Shown: positions 1 to 12,369 of the stretch, piece after piece | Numbering within the stretch: the first letter of the stretch is position 1 | Layout: the number at the start of each line of letters is the position of its first letter | NCBI GenBank assembly: GCA_034696485.1 | Contig: JAQIWT010000935.1 | Location: 1 to 13,655 of the forward strand | DNA from: Isohypsibius dastychi | Lineage: Eukaryota > Tardigrada > Eutardigrada > Parachela > Isohypsibiidae | DNA: 13,655 bases | Direction of reading: 5' to 3' | Made by a program: the position numbers and the translations under genes | Notes under the pieces: model-generated | What the model saw: the letters and a program-made list of their open reading frames with translations, nothing else | Databases searched by the model: none | Told to the model about the DNA's origin: nothing

Positions 1-898
1 TTGGGAGGGGGTGATTCTACGTTTTATTTCGTTGAATCTCTTCTCGTTTTTTTTGCCTTCCTTTGTGTTGATTGACCCTCTGGCGTGCAAACGTGTGATT
101 CAATGCTTATCCTTAATATGCTCTTCTTTCAGCCTGTTTGATTCTTTCTTGGTCCGGATTGGGATGAGTGATAACTTAAGAAATGCAATAAAATAAGTTC
201 GGATGGAATGAAGTTAGAAAATAATAATTCAGCGTCGCGAAGTCATGGTTTGCTAACTCGTCGTCTTTTGAGAAGTGTTGCGAAATCCGTGAGATATCGC
301 AAGCAGTGGAGGAACTGGATTGTTTTCGGACAAGGGGCCAGGGTTGCCCAATTCGTTTCACTTGAGAAACAAGAACGTTAAATTCGGCTTAGCGAAGCGG
401 TGTTCTTTCTTGCAAGTGGTATTCTACTGCTGTGGAATCCACCACTGATCACATTCACAACACAAGTAAAAGAATTACAATTTACAAGTACTTCCATTTC
501 AGCCTTTTCATATTGTGGCCATCTGGTTTCGTTGAGCCTTTAACAGTTGGCACGCTCTATAGAAGGTTCTTCTACTGTCCCTGCAGTACATTTTGCTGTC
601 ACCACATAACCTGGTTGTTGCGTTGCGTTCTGCAGCCGAAGTAGCTCAGCTGTTCTGCATCTGTTCCTGGTCGCTGCGCTGCATGAACTGTGGCTGGGAA
701 GCTTTGATTGACGGGGAAACTTAAAAAGTAAGTGAGGAAACCCCAAAGCAAAAATTGTCCAAGGCGCTCAACTGCAGATCGTTCCGTTGTTGGGGTATCG
801 CGCTGTGAGTTGGAGCGAACTTCTTTCTCGAACTCATTGTTTATTCCGTCCCATGAATTCTCTATTCAGTTTGGGTGATGTTTCTGCTTATTTTTCAG
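1..898. other. Left flank without a firm gene
   Basis: I found no recognisable protein here. An acceptor-like site (pyrimidine tract ending in AG at 131-132) is followed by an open stretch that ends in TAA at 194-196. AATAAA lies at 187-192, so this could be the last exon of a plus-strand gene lying off the left edge, but the support is thin. A 57-codon ATG reading frame (208-381, arginine-rich) matches no family I know. The right part, about 700-898, most likely carries the promoter, 5' UTR and a 5' UTR intron of the C9orf85-like gene, because a good acceptor (TTTTTCAG) ends at 898, three bases before that gene's ATG. Confidence 0.4.
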
Positions 899-901
899 AT
901 A

Positions 902-1509
902 ATGAGTTCAGAGCGCGGAAATGCGGTGAGATCTCGGCCCCAGAAATACCAGAATCATGTAGCGTACAAGAAGGATCGCTACGGTACGACTCCGGAAACG
1001 AAGGCTTTGGATTCCCTGAAAATTGAAGGACTGTGCGATCGCTGCCATGGCGTTATTCAATGGAAGATCAAGTTCAAAAAATACAAGAAACTAACTGTGC
1101 CCAGCAGATGGTACGATATTGGCCAAGTCTATCCTTCAGAAAATCTGAATGATCATTTTCAGTACAACGTGTCTTCAGAAAACCATCAAAGAAGCTTACC
1201 ATACTATCTGCCGGCCTTGTGCAAGCGCCTCAGGAAAATGTCCAAAGTGCTGTGAGGATCACGCGGCGAACAGAAAAACGTCTACGGAAAATGGCCCAGG
1301 AGAGGATGAATCCGGCAGAACAAGAGAGAAGCTGGACAGCATATCGGAACAAGACCTTCCTGAGAACGAGACAGTGAGATCTCCCAGATAGAATTTGAGA
1401 TGAGATATAATGTTGAACTCTTTCTCAGCAGAAAAAGAACTCATCGAGCCGCACCTCCTCTCCCGAATTATCTACTGATACGGACGATTCCGACTCAGAT
1501 TCAGAATAG
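902..1509 (+). CDS. C9orf85: C9orf85-like DUF2039 zinc-ribbon protein
   Basis: Three coding exons, 902-1110, 1163-1373 and 1429-1509, join in frame to give 166 residues, close to the human protein. The N-terminus (MSSERGN..RSRPQKYQN) and the CLQKT..AYH..CRPCA block are typical of the C9orf85/DUF2039 family. Four CxxC pairs are visible at about residues 45/48, 70/73, 86/89 and 96/99, so it should bind zinc. The first intron falls inside the codon for Cys70. The tail is serine-rich and acidic, ending in an Asp/Ser/Glu run. The molecular role of this family is not known to me. The ATG at 902 follows an acceptor at 897-898, so the 5' UTR is probably spliced. An in-frame ATG at 875 would be used only in unspliced RNA. 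The gene converges on TRMT1, whose stop lies about 310 bases away. If intron 2 is retained, the protein ends early after a short VRSPR tail. Confidence 0.85.
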
Positions 1510-1821
1510 TTATCATGTTGATGATTTCTGCAGCAGTCAACTTCCGGTTGAGTTTCTCTGGTTCCGAGTTTCCGAACCATGGGTGCAAAATGTTACTTGC
1601 AGTTCAGACTTCGGATGAACTTTTTTAATTGCGCTGTTCTAATTTTCGCAAGTGAACGTTCTGGATTACTGACTGAAGATGTCAAACAAGAAAAAAAGTT
1701 CATCTACTGCAGCCGAATCTTTTTCAGCCCCGGAGAAGGATCGCTTGTGTCTTCTTTTTCTTTCAAATTTCTGAAAACGAAAAACGAATGAATGCAACAG
1801 ACACAGAAGAAACATGTAAAT
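1510..1821. other. Convergent 3' UTR region
   Basis: This gap separates the 3' ends of two genes that face each other, so it should hold both 3' UTRs. The minus strand carries ATTAAA (plus-strand TTTAAT at 1624-1629), a common variant polyadenylation signal about 195 nt past the TRMT1 stop. No AATAAA is seen for the plus-strand gene. A short ATG frame at 1679 opens with a lysine-serine run loosely like the C9orf85 tail but has no clear splice context. Confidence 0.4.
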
Positions 1822-4077
1822 TTACGATAATTTTGGCTTTGCCATTGGACCGGAAATACCACCAGTCGGAAAGCGCAGTAATTTCCGCTTTCTCGAACTG
1901 AAGTCCGCTTCAGGATGGATTTCAAAATTTGCCGGATTTCTGGAACGATCAAAATTTGCTACCATATGCTTTTCTACAAGAAATTCACTAACGTCGAAGC
2001 CGCGCTGAGAATTTTGTGAACTTTTGGCTCATTCAACCGAATCGGTGCTACGGGATGAGTTTCCACCTGAACAAAGAAGGAACATTAAAAGCGAAAAATC
2101 TCACTATATCGTGATTTACCCAGTTCCTGATAATATCCCACAAAATCTTGAAAGGAATGTCCGTTTTAATGGATTCGGCCTCGCAGTGAGAAACAGAGAA
2201 TCGGAAGCCAGCGTGCAAGATGGCTGACCTTATGAAAAATTGTCCAATGAAAACGAATTTAAAACGAAAACTTGAAGCGGACTCTTACAAGAATATCTTG
2301 CTGGGAATCGGTTCACAATGAACCACTTTGAAAATTTCCTTCGCAACAATAAACAATGGTTGGTCCGGAAGTTCCTGGAATTATTCAACCATTACAATAT
2401 CGAGAAACAGTATCATGACTAAGAACCAGGTCATACTTCTTGGATCATTCCAAGTTTCCCTTGTAAAACCTTTGCCGTTCCAAATCGCGTCATATCGCTC
2501 TCCAAAGATGTGGTCAAGCTTGACAGAAATTCAGCATCGTGAAGTGGACCTGACCATATAGGGCCACCAATCTTCAGATACCAAAATTATTAGGCGCCTC
2601 ATTCGCCATGGTGAAAACTGAACAAACCTTCATAACGGTACCGCAGATTTCGCAAACATTGGACGATCCGATCACAGCGTTCACATAAGCGGTCCTGAAA
2701 CATGCTTCCGTAAGAACTAAATCAAACCGTACAACTAAATTTATTTTCGATAAAAGTAATACTGAGATTTTAACAATAAACAAAATTTAGAAATTCGAAT
2801 AATTTAATCTGACAGACTTCAAACCGTTACTTGTAGGCATCACAGATGGGCTGAAGGTAAAATGAATGGCAAACTGTGCAGTTATAGATGTACGAAGTTT
2901 TCCTAAAAAAAGCGACAAAATTAAGAACCGTTGATCATAGTAGTTACTTTATCAACAAAATCCTAACCATACCTGACGTTTTCCTTTGCCTCTTTAGCGC
3001 CCCGATGGATCCTCATAAAAAGCCGCACATAGTGACCTTCCCGCACGGATAACAAAGGCTGGACGCATTTCTCGTGCATCATTGCTCGTGAAGCAACACA
3101 ATGCAAAACGATCCTCAGTGACTGCAGAAAAAAAGAATATATTCCAATTCCGCAACTTCCGGAATTTGCCGACGAGCGTACTATTTCATGATGAGCTGGA
3201 TTTCTCACAGCCGTTGCCCCATATCTTGCATAGCATGCTTCGGGGAAATTTCCACAAAGAATCGAAGTATCCGTGCAGGTCACCAACAATAATCCTACAA
3301 AAAAACAAACATCATTAACAACTTCCACTACCTCAAGAAAAACAAAAAAACAGTAGACCCCTCACCTCCATCTGAGATGCATTGGATGGCCCCTTCGATG
3401 AACGGTGCTGCGGAACCAAAAGGATCGAGGTCAACCGCGTGGAATAATCGCTGAGGGTTCGCATATCCGGCTTGGAACATGGAAACCCTGAATTCAAGTG
3501 ACACAAAATTAGGCCAATTTTTTTATAAGCGATTAAATAAAATTACTTTGCATCGGAAGTGGTTACCACCACTTTCTCCGAACATCCATTATGGGCGGCG
3601 TTCAACCGGATCGCTTCACAAGCAGCTTCGTTGATATCATTTGCGACGACGGTTTTGACATGGGGGACTTCCAGGGCGTATCTGCAGGCACGCAGACCGG
3701 ATGCCGCCATCGCTTCGAATATCGTAAAGCCTTCAGAATCAGCAACCGGTTCAGACGGAGTAACATCAGATGCACTTTGGGCATCGGTGAGCAACACGGT
3801 GGATGACTGGGATTTCTTGAGTCTTTTCTGTTCCAGTTCTATCTTGTATTTTTCGAAAAATACAGATAAGACCAAACAGCTACAAAAAACGATTACAGTC
3901 ATGGTTATAACACCAAGTAACGATGAAGAAGTGATCTTACCTAAGATCTCGATTGAATTCCTGAACGGGGTTGTAGAACACCTTTTCAATTGAAACTCCC
4001 GGAGCGAACGTAACTTTTCCTTCCGTTATCTGTTTTCCGTTGTTTTCGACTTTAACGTCTGTCTTGCGGTCAGCCAT
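1822..4077 (-). CDS. TRMT1: tRNA (guanine26-N2)-dimethyltransferase Trm1
   Basis: The enzyme uses S-adenosylmethionine to make N2,N2-dimethylguanosine at position 26 of tRNAs. Twelve exons, read from 4077 downward: 3941-4077, 3547-3879, 3366-3487, 3182-3294, 2973-3121, 2831-2902, 2628-2694, 2437-2571, 2289-2374, 2120-2228, 1993-2066 and 1822-1939. They sum to 1515 nt, or 504 residues, close to yeast Trm1. Family marks are NPVQEFNRDL (36-45), the SAM-site FEAMAASGLR (100-109) and VVAND (123-127), the catalytic-site DLDPFG (176-181), the LCGNFPEACYARYG block, two CxxC pairs (293/296, 323/326) and IGGPIWSGPLHD. The C-terminal SAILHAGFRFSVSH..LWDIIRNW and SSRKR..LLRF blocks are also present. An in-frame stop 15 nt upstream supports the start. 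Introns are 53-136 nt. The CCCH zinc finger at the end of vertebrate TRMT1 is absent. Confidence 0.95.
3122..3181 (-). other. 60-nt in-frame, stop-free intron in TRMT1
   Basis: This intron begins GTACGC and ends TTTTTTTCTGCAG on the minus strand. Removing it restores the family block HHEI-SLRIVLHC. Leaving it in adds 20 residues with no stop and no frame change. The splice sites and the family alignment favour removal, but both products are translatable. Confidence 0.75.
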
Positions 4078-4513
4078 TATGAATCGAACTCAATCCCGTT
4101 CGCAGTCAATCAAAAGGTTAGCCTGTGAAGCAAAAGTCATGTTACAAAAGGTCACTTGGAGTGAAGTACTCCTATCAACGAGTGCGAGTTTTTTGGAGGA
4201 AATGTTGGAGAATTCTGCTTGATTTCGTTTTTATTCATTTTTTTAAGAAAACCGGAAAAGGCAGTAGCAACTGCCATCTGATGCATCCCCTTGAGTTTAA
4301 ACGTTTATGCGATGGGTCAGACGGAATACGTTTTTCCAGTTGATTTTTTATATGTTACTTTCAAAAACTCCCATCGAGCTTAAAAGAATAAAACAAAGAA
4401 CACTAAAGCAAACTGGTCACACCGGAAAAAAACGAGAGCCGAAAGAAAAGTTCGGTAGTAAGCGGACTTCGTCCTGAAAAAGTATTCCATGAAATGCGAG
4501 ACAAAACTGATGC
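4078..4513. other. Spacer between R3HCC1L-like gene and TRMT1
   Basis: The 436 bases lie between two minus-strand genes and should contain the 3' UTR of the R3HCC1L-like gene and the promoter and 5' UTR of TRMT1. On the minus strand AATAAA occurs at 4235-4230 (plus-strand TTTATT), about 280 nt past the upstream gene's stop, and is a plausible polyadenylation signal. The short plus-strand open frames here resemble no known protein. Confidence 0.4.
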
Positions 4514-5861
4514 CTAAACATTTCCATCCCAGATATCCTCCTTTTGTTTGACGACCCTCTGTTTCTCCTGCTTTGCGCCTTTCAGCTGCCTTCTTTCCAC
4601 TTCCTGCTTTTCCTTGGGAACATTTATCGTCAATCCCAGTGCACCAGCCACCAGCCTCCTGGCCGCGGATGCACTCGTTTCCGGTCGTGACCTCGAATCT
4701 GGAACCGAGAGCGGAATACTGTTTCTTGCCTTGAGTTTCGCAGCTTCTGAAGCTTCCGAAAACAGACGGACTTTGCACTTTGAAAACGCATTCTTTGTGC
4801 ATGAAACTTTTTTCGCTCCACCTTCGTCGGAAAATACCACCAAGGCATGAGTATCATCCACCCATTTCAACTCGAAATAATCCATCGTCAGCAACTGGAG
4901 ATCTTGGAATAATTCCGTCGACGAGAAGCTCGCAGGAAAATCGTATGCTTCCAAAACATGGGCATAACCTGCTGTCCAGGATCCACCTGCTCTACTCGCC
5001 GTCGGACTATAATCGTGGTAAGGCTGTGTTGCGCGATGAATGTCGACATCTCTCCCGAAAGCTTCCGTCAGCTCGTTTAGAATCTCTTCCTCCAGTTTCA
5101 AAGTTACATCGGACTTCTTACCCGGTTGCTTGACTGGTGTGAAACATAATTCAACTGGAGAGTCCGATAATCTCTGGCTTGGTTCTTTGCTCCCGACTCT
5201 GCGAAATTCTTCTGTATTACTGCCGGGTATTTCGGTGGAGTTGGGTTTCGAGTTTTCGTGACAAGGCTTGTCCTCTGGAACGGAGTACTCCAGTTTTCCG
5301 GCTGCTTCCTGCAAAAATATGACGTAAATTATCCATAATATTTTTTTTGACAGCCCTAAGCACCTGGTTTTCATCACTCTGCTGTGGAGTCTCCAGATTC
5401 CTCTGGGTTTCGAGTTCTTTGCAGGACGACGCGGAAGTTTGAACCTTGCTCACTTTTTTGTCGTTTGGAATTGGAGACGAATTGGCACTTTTCCGAACTC
5501 CGCGCTGAGGTGGCGGGACATAAGGCTGGACACTTGGGCGAGTGGCCTTTTTTCGGCTGGGATCGGCTGGTGAATTCTCTTTCGTTTTCGTCGGAGTGGG
5601 TTCCATATTATTCGATCCGGATGCAAGATGAATTTTGGAGAGTCTCGCCGAATAAAGTGCCGTTCTGCGAGAGTCTTCCGAGCCAATGGATACCGTTTTG
5701 AAGTCTGGATAATGAAGCTGGACAAAATTGTGGACAAGAAATCTATAGCGACTCAAGAGTGGCGGAAACAAAAGAATCGCCGGACCGCTGGATTCCAAGA
5801 GGTTTTCAGAGAATTTTGCGAGGTCTGTTTCGACGAATTGTAGAAATGAATCGTCATTCAT
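4514..5861 (-). CDS. R3HCC1L: R3HCC1/R3HCC1L-like protein (R3H and coiled-coil)
   Basis: Two exons, 5364-5861 and 4514-5308 on the minus strand, are separated by a 55-nt intron (GTGCTT..TTTTGCAG) and join at phase 0 to give 430 residues. Residues 1-70 form an R3H-like module with ILLFPPLLSRYRFLVHN, close to the vertebrate R3HCC1 pattern. Residues 75-165 are low-complexity, rich in Ser, Lys and Pro (YVPPPQRG). Residues about 284-358 carry the RRM-like C-terminal domain (YDFP..F, then KWVDDTHALVVFS). After that come RPETSASAARRLVAGALGL and a lysine/glutamate coiled-coil-like end. The RRM-like block favours R3HCC1L over other R3H proteins. R3H modules bind single-stranded nucleic acid, so an RNA-linked role is inferred only. 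The start is the first ATG after an in-frame TGA 36 nt upstream. An acceptor-like TTTTTCAG further upstream may belong to a 5' UTR intron. Confidence 0.88.
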
Positions 5862-6120
5862 TTCGAAATCGATGAGAGCGGAAAGCGAAGCCCTTCATTC
5901 CGACAGATCAGAACCAATTCAGATCTGAAAAACAAGATAGCTCGAACCAGTTCAGGTTTATCTGGATCCCATCTTGCGAAGCCCCTGAAGGAGAGCTCTT
6001 CCTGACATGCATGAAAGATATCAAATCCGAGAATCAGGTTCCGGATTCAAGGAAAGAAAAAGTGCAACAAGTACTTCGCGAATGAGAATTAATAGATCGA
6101 TTTTCAACTGTATAATCATT

Positions 6121-6140
6121 CAGTGAGATACAGTGAGATA
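6121..6140. repeat. Tandem duplicate of CAGTGAGATA
   Basis: Two exact head-to-tail copies of a 10-mer (6121-6130 and 6131-6140) sit in the divergent promoter region, followed by TATATAC. Whether they are functional is unknown. Confidence 0.7.
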
Positions 6141-6159
6141 TATACACCAAACTAGATAA

Positions 6160-6175
6160 CTGTGAAATTTCACAG
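6160..6175. repeat. 16-bp perfect palindrome
   Basis: CTGTGAAATTTCACAG reads the same on both strands. It lies 20 bases after the tandem 10-mer. It could be a binding site for a dimeric regulator, but that is inference. Confidence 0.7.
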
Positions 6176-6183
6176 ATTCTCAC

Positions 6184-6237
6184 CTCCGGTTTCCGACTCG
6201 GACGCGGTTTCCGGTCGCAACTCGTTCTTCGTCGAAA
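6184..6237 (-). other. Candidate 54-nt exon (5' UTR or alternative)
   Basis: On the minus strand a pyrimidine-rich acceptor (ATTTTCCAG) and a strong donor (GGAG followed by GTGAG) bracket 54 bases that are open in all three frames. Its position upstream of the R3HCC1L-like gene suggests a 5' UTR or alternative first exon. It cannot extend the main protein through the known start, because an in-frame TGA precedes that ATG unless further splicing skips it. Chance occurrence is possible. Confidence 0.25.
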
Positions 6238-6508
6238 CTGGAAAATTCATGCACTGAAATTACCAGATACAACTCAGAAAATAGCAGATGAGCGCAAGCG
6301 CCACTTGATGAAGATAAAGTGCACTGTTTCTAAAATTTTATGGATTTCGAAATTACCGTCTACCGTCGAATCTAAAATGTACTAATAATTTCGTAAAACT
6401 AGGATCTGATGAAAATGTGAGCGTAATTTACAGTTTCATACACACTAAGTCCCGCACCATTTACCTGTGGTCAGCGAAAAGTGAAGAGACGACGATGAAT
6501 CTCAAGCC

Positions 6509-6515
6509 TGAGTCA
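6509..6515. promoter_or_regulatory. TGAGTCA AP-1/NF-E2-type site
   Basis: A perfect TGAGTCA core, flanked as CTGAGTCAG, lies about 335 bases upstream of the glutathione reductase start. AP-1 and CncC/Nrf2-Maf factors recognise such cores, and redox genes are known targets of that pathway. The minus-strand reading TGACTCAGGC misses the full antioxidant-response consensus at its GC end. A 7-base match can arise by chance. Confidence 0.3.
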
Positions 6516-6633
6516 GAGTGGTTTCTTGAAATTCACAGACGGTTTGATATCCTTCATTCCTTCCTTCCCAGACGAGCAAATATGCAGCTCAAAACCTGAG
6601 AACCGAAAATGAAAAGCATTGAATTGGAAAGGC

Positions 6634-6674
6634 GGGGGGGGGGGGGGGGGTGGCAAGGGTCTCTGGGGGTGGGG
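6634..6674 (+). repeat. G17 run plus three further G-tracts
   Basis: Seventeen consecutive G bases (6634-6650) are followed by GGG at 6657-6659, GGGGG at 6665-6669 and GGGG at 6671-6674. This pattern can fold as a G-quadruplex. It lies 170-215 bases before the glutathione reductase start, in the probable promoter or 5' UTR. The exact run length may be affected by sequencing error. Confidence 0.8.
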
Positions 6675-6693
6675 TGTGATCACGAATCACACC
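6673..6693. repeat. 8-bp perfect inverted repeat, 5-nt loop
   Basis: GGTGTGAT (6673-6680) and ATCACACC (6686-6693) are exact reverse complements around the loop CACGA. The hairpin directly abuts the last G-tract. Confidence 0.7.
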
Positions 6694-6847
6694 ATGAGCG
6701 AGCGACAAATCCAGATTTCGAGAATTTTTAAGATTCGGAATTTCTGCGTGGAAGAATTCGGGCTCCCAAAATCGTAGTCCGAAACTTCCTCTATTTGTTT
6801 ACGCAGGAATTCCTCCTAGTGGCTTTTATTCTGGACATCTGTAATTT

Positions 6848-9549
<2,702 letters not shown>

Positions 9550-9991
9550 ATGTTTGGAAATGTCATCAACCGGTGATTCCGATTCAGCTTTTATGGAGTT
9601 TCCAAAAGATTTTACCCTTGTGACCGTTCTGAATGTTGATTTATTTGTCCACTACACGCTAATTCACCTGGTGATTTCCCCGATGAGTTTATTCCTTCCA
9701 TTGATACGATCTTCTCCTTTGCGGTCTAAACAAATAATTCAGATTCATCCTGTTCAACTAACAAATGAATTGATAGCCTGGAAAGCGTTTTATGGTTGGA
9801 TTCGGGACAGTGACCCGCTTATCTCGTTTATTTTGTTACATAAACGATGTGGTTTCAACAGTAAACCCTCTGTTTCTCCCAAATGCTTGCAAAGCTGAAT
9901 TTTATCTCCAAAATCCCCATGAAGTTTTTCACCATAAAATTTCGCACATGACTTTGGGAATTAATCCAGAATTCCGGTTTTCATCTTTGTA
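9550..9991. other. Spacer between GSR and first receptor gene
   Basis: This gap should contain the GSR 3' UTR and the receptor promoter. An open frame runs through the last GSR exon to 9898 but is a shadow without family resemblance. I see no AATAAA and no other feature. Confidence 0.4.
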
Positions 9992-11755
9992 ATGGCTAAT
10001 TTCATTCCCACTTTTTATTGCCGATGTTTGCAGTTTTGTGGAGTGTTTTTGTTTCCGACCGCGAATTATTTCACTGCCACTAACCCTGAATACTTGTCGA
10101 AATGCAAACTTCGGTTTATTTGGTCGATAATTCTTTTCATATTTTTCACCATCTTTGGCGCATCGACTGTATTACAGATTTACTTTATCTATCAACAGGA
10201 TTTGAATAGGCTGGAGTTTTTCGCTCTCATTTGTATGAGCTTCCGAATTGTGGTTTTTAGCCAAAATTCGATTATGGTTGCATCCTTCTGGTGGAAACGA
10301 TATCAGGTTATGCGACTCCTGAAATCTTTGCAGAAGAGTGTCAACGGAATTGATACCGATATTTCTTCACGATTTTTTCTCGGTTCGATTTTTTGGATTT
10401 TTTTGACTATATTTATAGCCAATGCTGGATTACTCTACGTTACCATTGGATTTTACAACAAATTTTCGCTAAACTGGACTGACAGCGGAACATTTCTTTC
10501 GATATCTATAATTCCTGGATATTTATTAACTATAATTGTGATGATTGTGGACTCTGTTACAGCATTTCATGCAGGGATAGTTCAGTTTTTCGTGGTTGGT
10601 TTGGTTTTGTTTTTACGAAATCTGTTCGATGGAATTTTGAAAGAGGTGAAAAAACTCGTTGACGACCCGAAACGATCGGAAAGTATCACTGTTCTGCGGA
10701 ATCAGCGAGCGAGATATATTGAAACGACATTTCTGATGCGTGACTGTAATTCGGCGTTTGGACTTGCTTTGGATGTGTTGTTCATAAGGGATTTCATAAC
10801 GACTATTGCTGTGGTTGGGATGTTGCTTCGAGTACCAGATGAATGTGAGGAGAAGGATATGATTCGGGAAGCATATAACAGCGTCACTAGACTGTATATT
10901 TATGTTTATGGATCCTTCGGAATGTTTAATCTGGTTGTGAGACTCTACGTCTTCCTTGGATGCCATAAAAAGGTTAGCTGTTTTAAATTGTTTGCATTTC
11001 TGATTTTGCTTTCGCGGGCTTCGTGAATTTAAAACACCGAACACTATGAGTTATCCTGTTCTTTGATTTGACTTTCATTTGTACTATTTCTGAACATCAA
11101 AAACTAGAACGAATGCAGTGAGTTAATTATGAAGGTTAACATCATTGACGAACAACATTAATAAATCGACTTCTGGATCAATCTCGTGATATGTTTGAGG
11201 TTCAATCTTACGTCGAATTCCCAAAATAGCGATAATTTATTTCTGTAACAGTATCGACTATGGCATGACTATGTGAGCGGTTACCTTGTTTTTTGCTCCG
11301 TTATTCGAAGTTCTACCCGATCAAATTTGTTCTTTGTAGTCACTGAAGCTTTGCCATATTCTGATGAAGATCATCCATGTAAATGATCATCGGAAAATCA
11401 AACATTTAGCAGGCGTCTTCCGCAACCAGATACAATACGAAGACGGAGCTGTATCTATAAACGGATTTATCTTGGTCACAAGAGAATTTGTTGCAACCGT
11501 AAGTTTATTTTCTTCCTCTTCTCTTTGCTGTTTTGATTTTGCGTACATTGGTTACCGTTTTTTATTCGTTTTTAGTTTACCGGTCTTTTGGCGACATATT
11601 TCATTTTGATTTACCAAACGCGAGACTCACAAATCAACATGAAAGATTTGGCTCGTAAAGTCGACGTGATTGAATACGGGCGAGAAATTCAAGGACAATT
11701 AGATCTGATCCTGGCACTGATCAGAAATTCGAGTGTTCCAGCACACAATGCATGA
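9992..11755 (+). CDS. Gustatory receptor-like 7TM chemoreceptor, copy 1
   Basis: Three exons, 9992-10972, 11340-11498 and 11576-11755, all joined at phase 0, give 439 residues, a usual length for the insect/crustacean Gr family. Exon 1 encodes about six hydrophobic segments, with LQFCGVFLFPTANYF near the start and DLNRLEFFALI after the first segment. The last exon carries TYFILIYQ, matching the Gr signature TYhhhhhQF with Thr in place of the final Phe, in the seventh segment. A polar tail of about 46 residues follows. Gr proteins are membrane ligand-gated channels or receptors with the N-terminus inside the cell; the ligand cannot be inferred. The start is the first ATG after an in-frame TAA 30 nt upstream. 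Intron 1 is 367 nt with donor GTTAGC; if it is read through, the protein ends at 11026 without the signature. A possible polyadenylation signal ATTAAA lies at 11841-11846. Confidence 0.85.
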
Positions 11756-12297
11756 ACAGCACATGAACTTATCAGGTAGGTTAGTTTTGTTTTCTGCTTA
11801 TGATTTGCTGTAGACTGATGTAAAATGTAAATAGAGTGGAATTAAATTTGAGCGTTGTGGTTCTTCAATAGAAAACTTCCGTCCTGGTTGATGTTTTTCA
11901 AAATTGGTGTGCTTTCATTTCTGTACGATACTGCTTTTTAATTAATGAATCTACTTTTTTACTTAGTTTGTTATTGTTGTGTCTCCGATTGATTTGCTCA
12001 ACTTCCCTCTATGATGAACTTTGACGTTTTGCATTACCGAAGAATCTGACGTCTTAGTCTGTTTTTTCTGACTGATGGGATTTTTTTGGAATTTCTGCAA
12101 CATTTAGTACAACGCTCCCTGTTAAAATTTGTTTATTTTGTTCACAAACTAATCCTTCGGCTTCAGCCGTCTACCAGATGGGCACTTTTTTCTCTCGAAG
12201 TACGTCTGTCGTCATTTCCAGTTAAACAAACACCATTTACTTTTCAAATCACCCACCTGTCGGAAACCACTCAATTTGTTTATCGAGTTTTGATAAA
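11756..12297. other. Spacer between the two receptor genes
   Basis: T-rich sequence that should hold the 3' UTR of the first receptor (ATTAAA at 11841-11846, about 85 nt after its stop) and the promoter of the second. The open frame at 12086-12337 resembles no known protein. Confidence 0.4.
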
Positions 12298-12369
12298 TTG
12301 CTCAAGAATATCTTTCAAACCATTTCCCTCGCCGTAAACTCATTCCGCAAATTTAACCGACCTTGGAAA

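Larger units (their letters stand above)
5862..6847. other. Intergenic region between divergent genes
   Basis: This stretch lies between the minus-strand R3HCC1L-like gene and the plus-strand glutathione reductase, so it should hold both promoters and 5' UTRs. No convincing protein is seen. It carries a tandem 10-mer, a 16-bp palindrome, a candidate 54-nt minus-strand exon, an AP-1-type site, a 17-G run and a hairpin, each listed separately. An acceptor-like TTTACGCAG ends near 6806, possibly in the glutathione reductase 5' UTR. Confidence 0.5.

Noticed and set aside
208-381. 57-codon arginine-rich ATG frame in the left flank
   Set aside because: No family resemblance, no clear splice or regulatory context, and a length expected by chance.
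1679-1791. Possible duplicate of the C9orf85 last exon (lysine-serine run)
   Set aside because: Similarity is limited to a few low-complexity residues and no clear acceptor precedes it.
2963-3328. Continuous 121-codon minus-strand frame taken as one exon
   Set aside because: It joins parts of two Trm1 exons through the 60-nt in-frame intron and runs into introns at both ends; family alignment requires splicing.
3559-3993. 144-codon plus-strand frame opposite Trm1
   Set aside because: Antisense shadow of the Trm1 second exon, with no family resemblance.
12298-12369. Start of the second receptor at 12298
   Set aside because: The codon there is TTG, not ATG; the first in-frame ATG is at 12370 and fits the paralog better.
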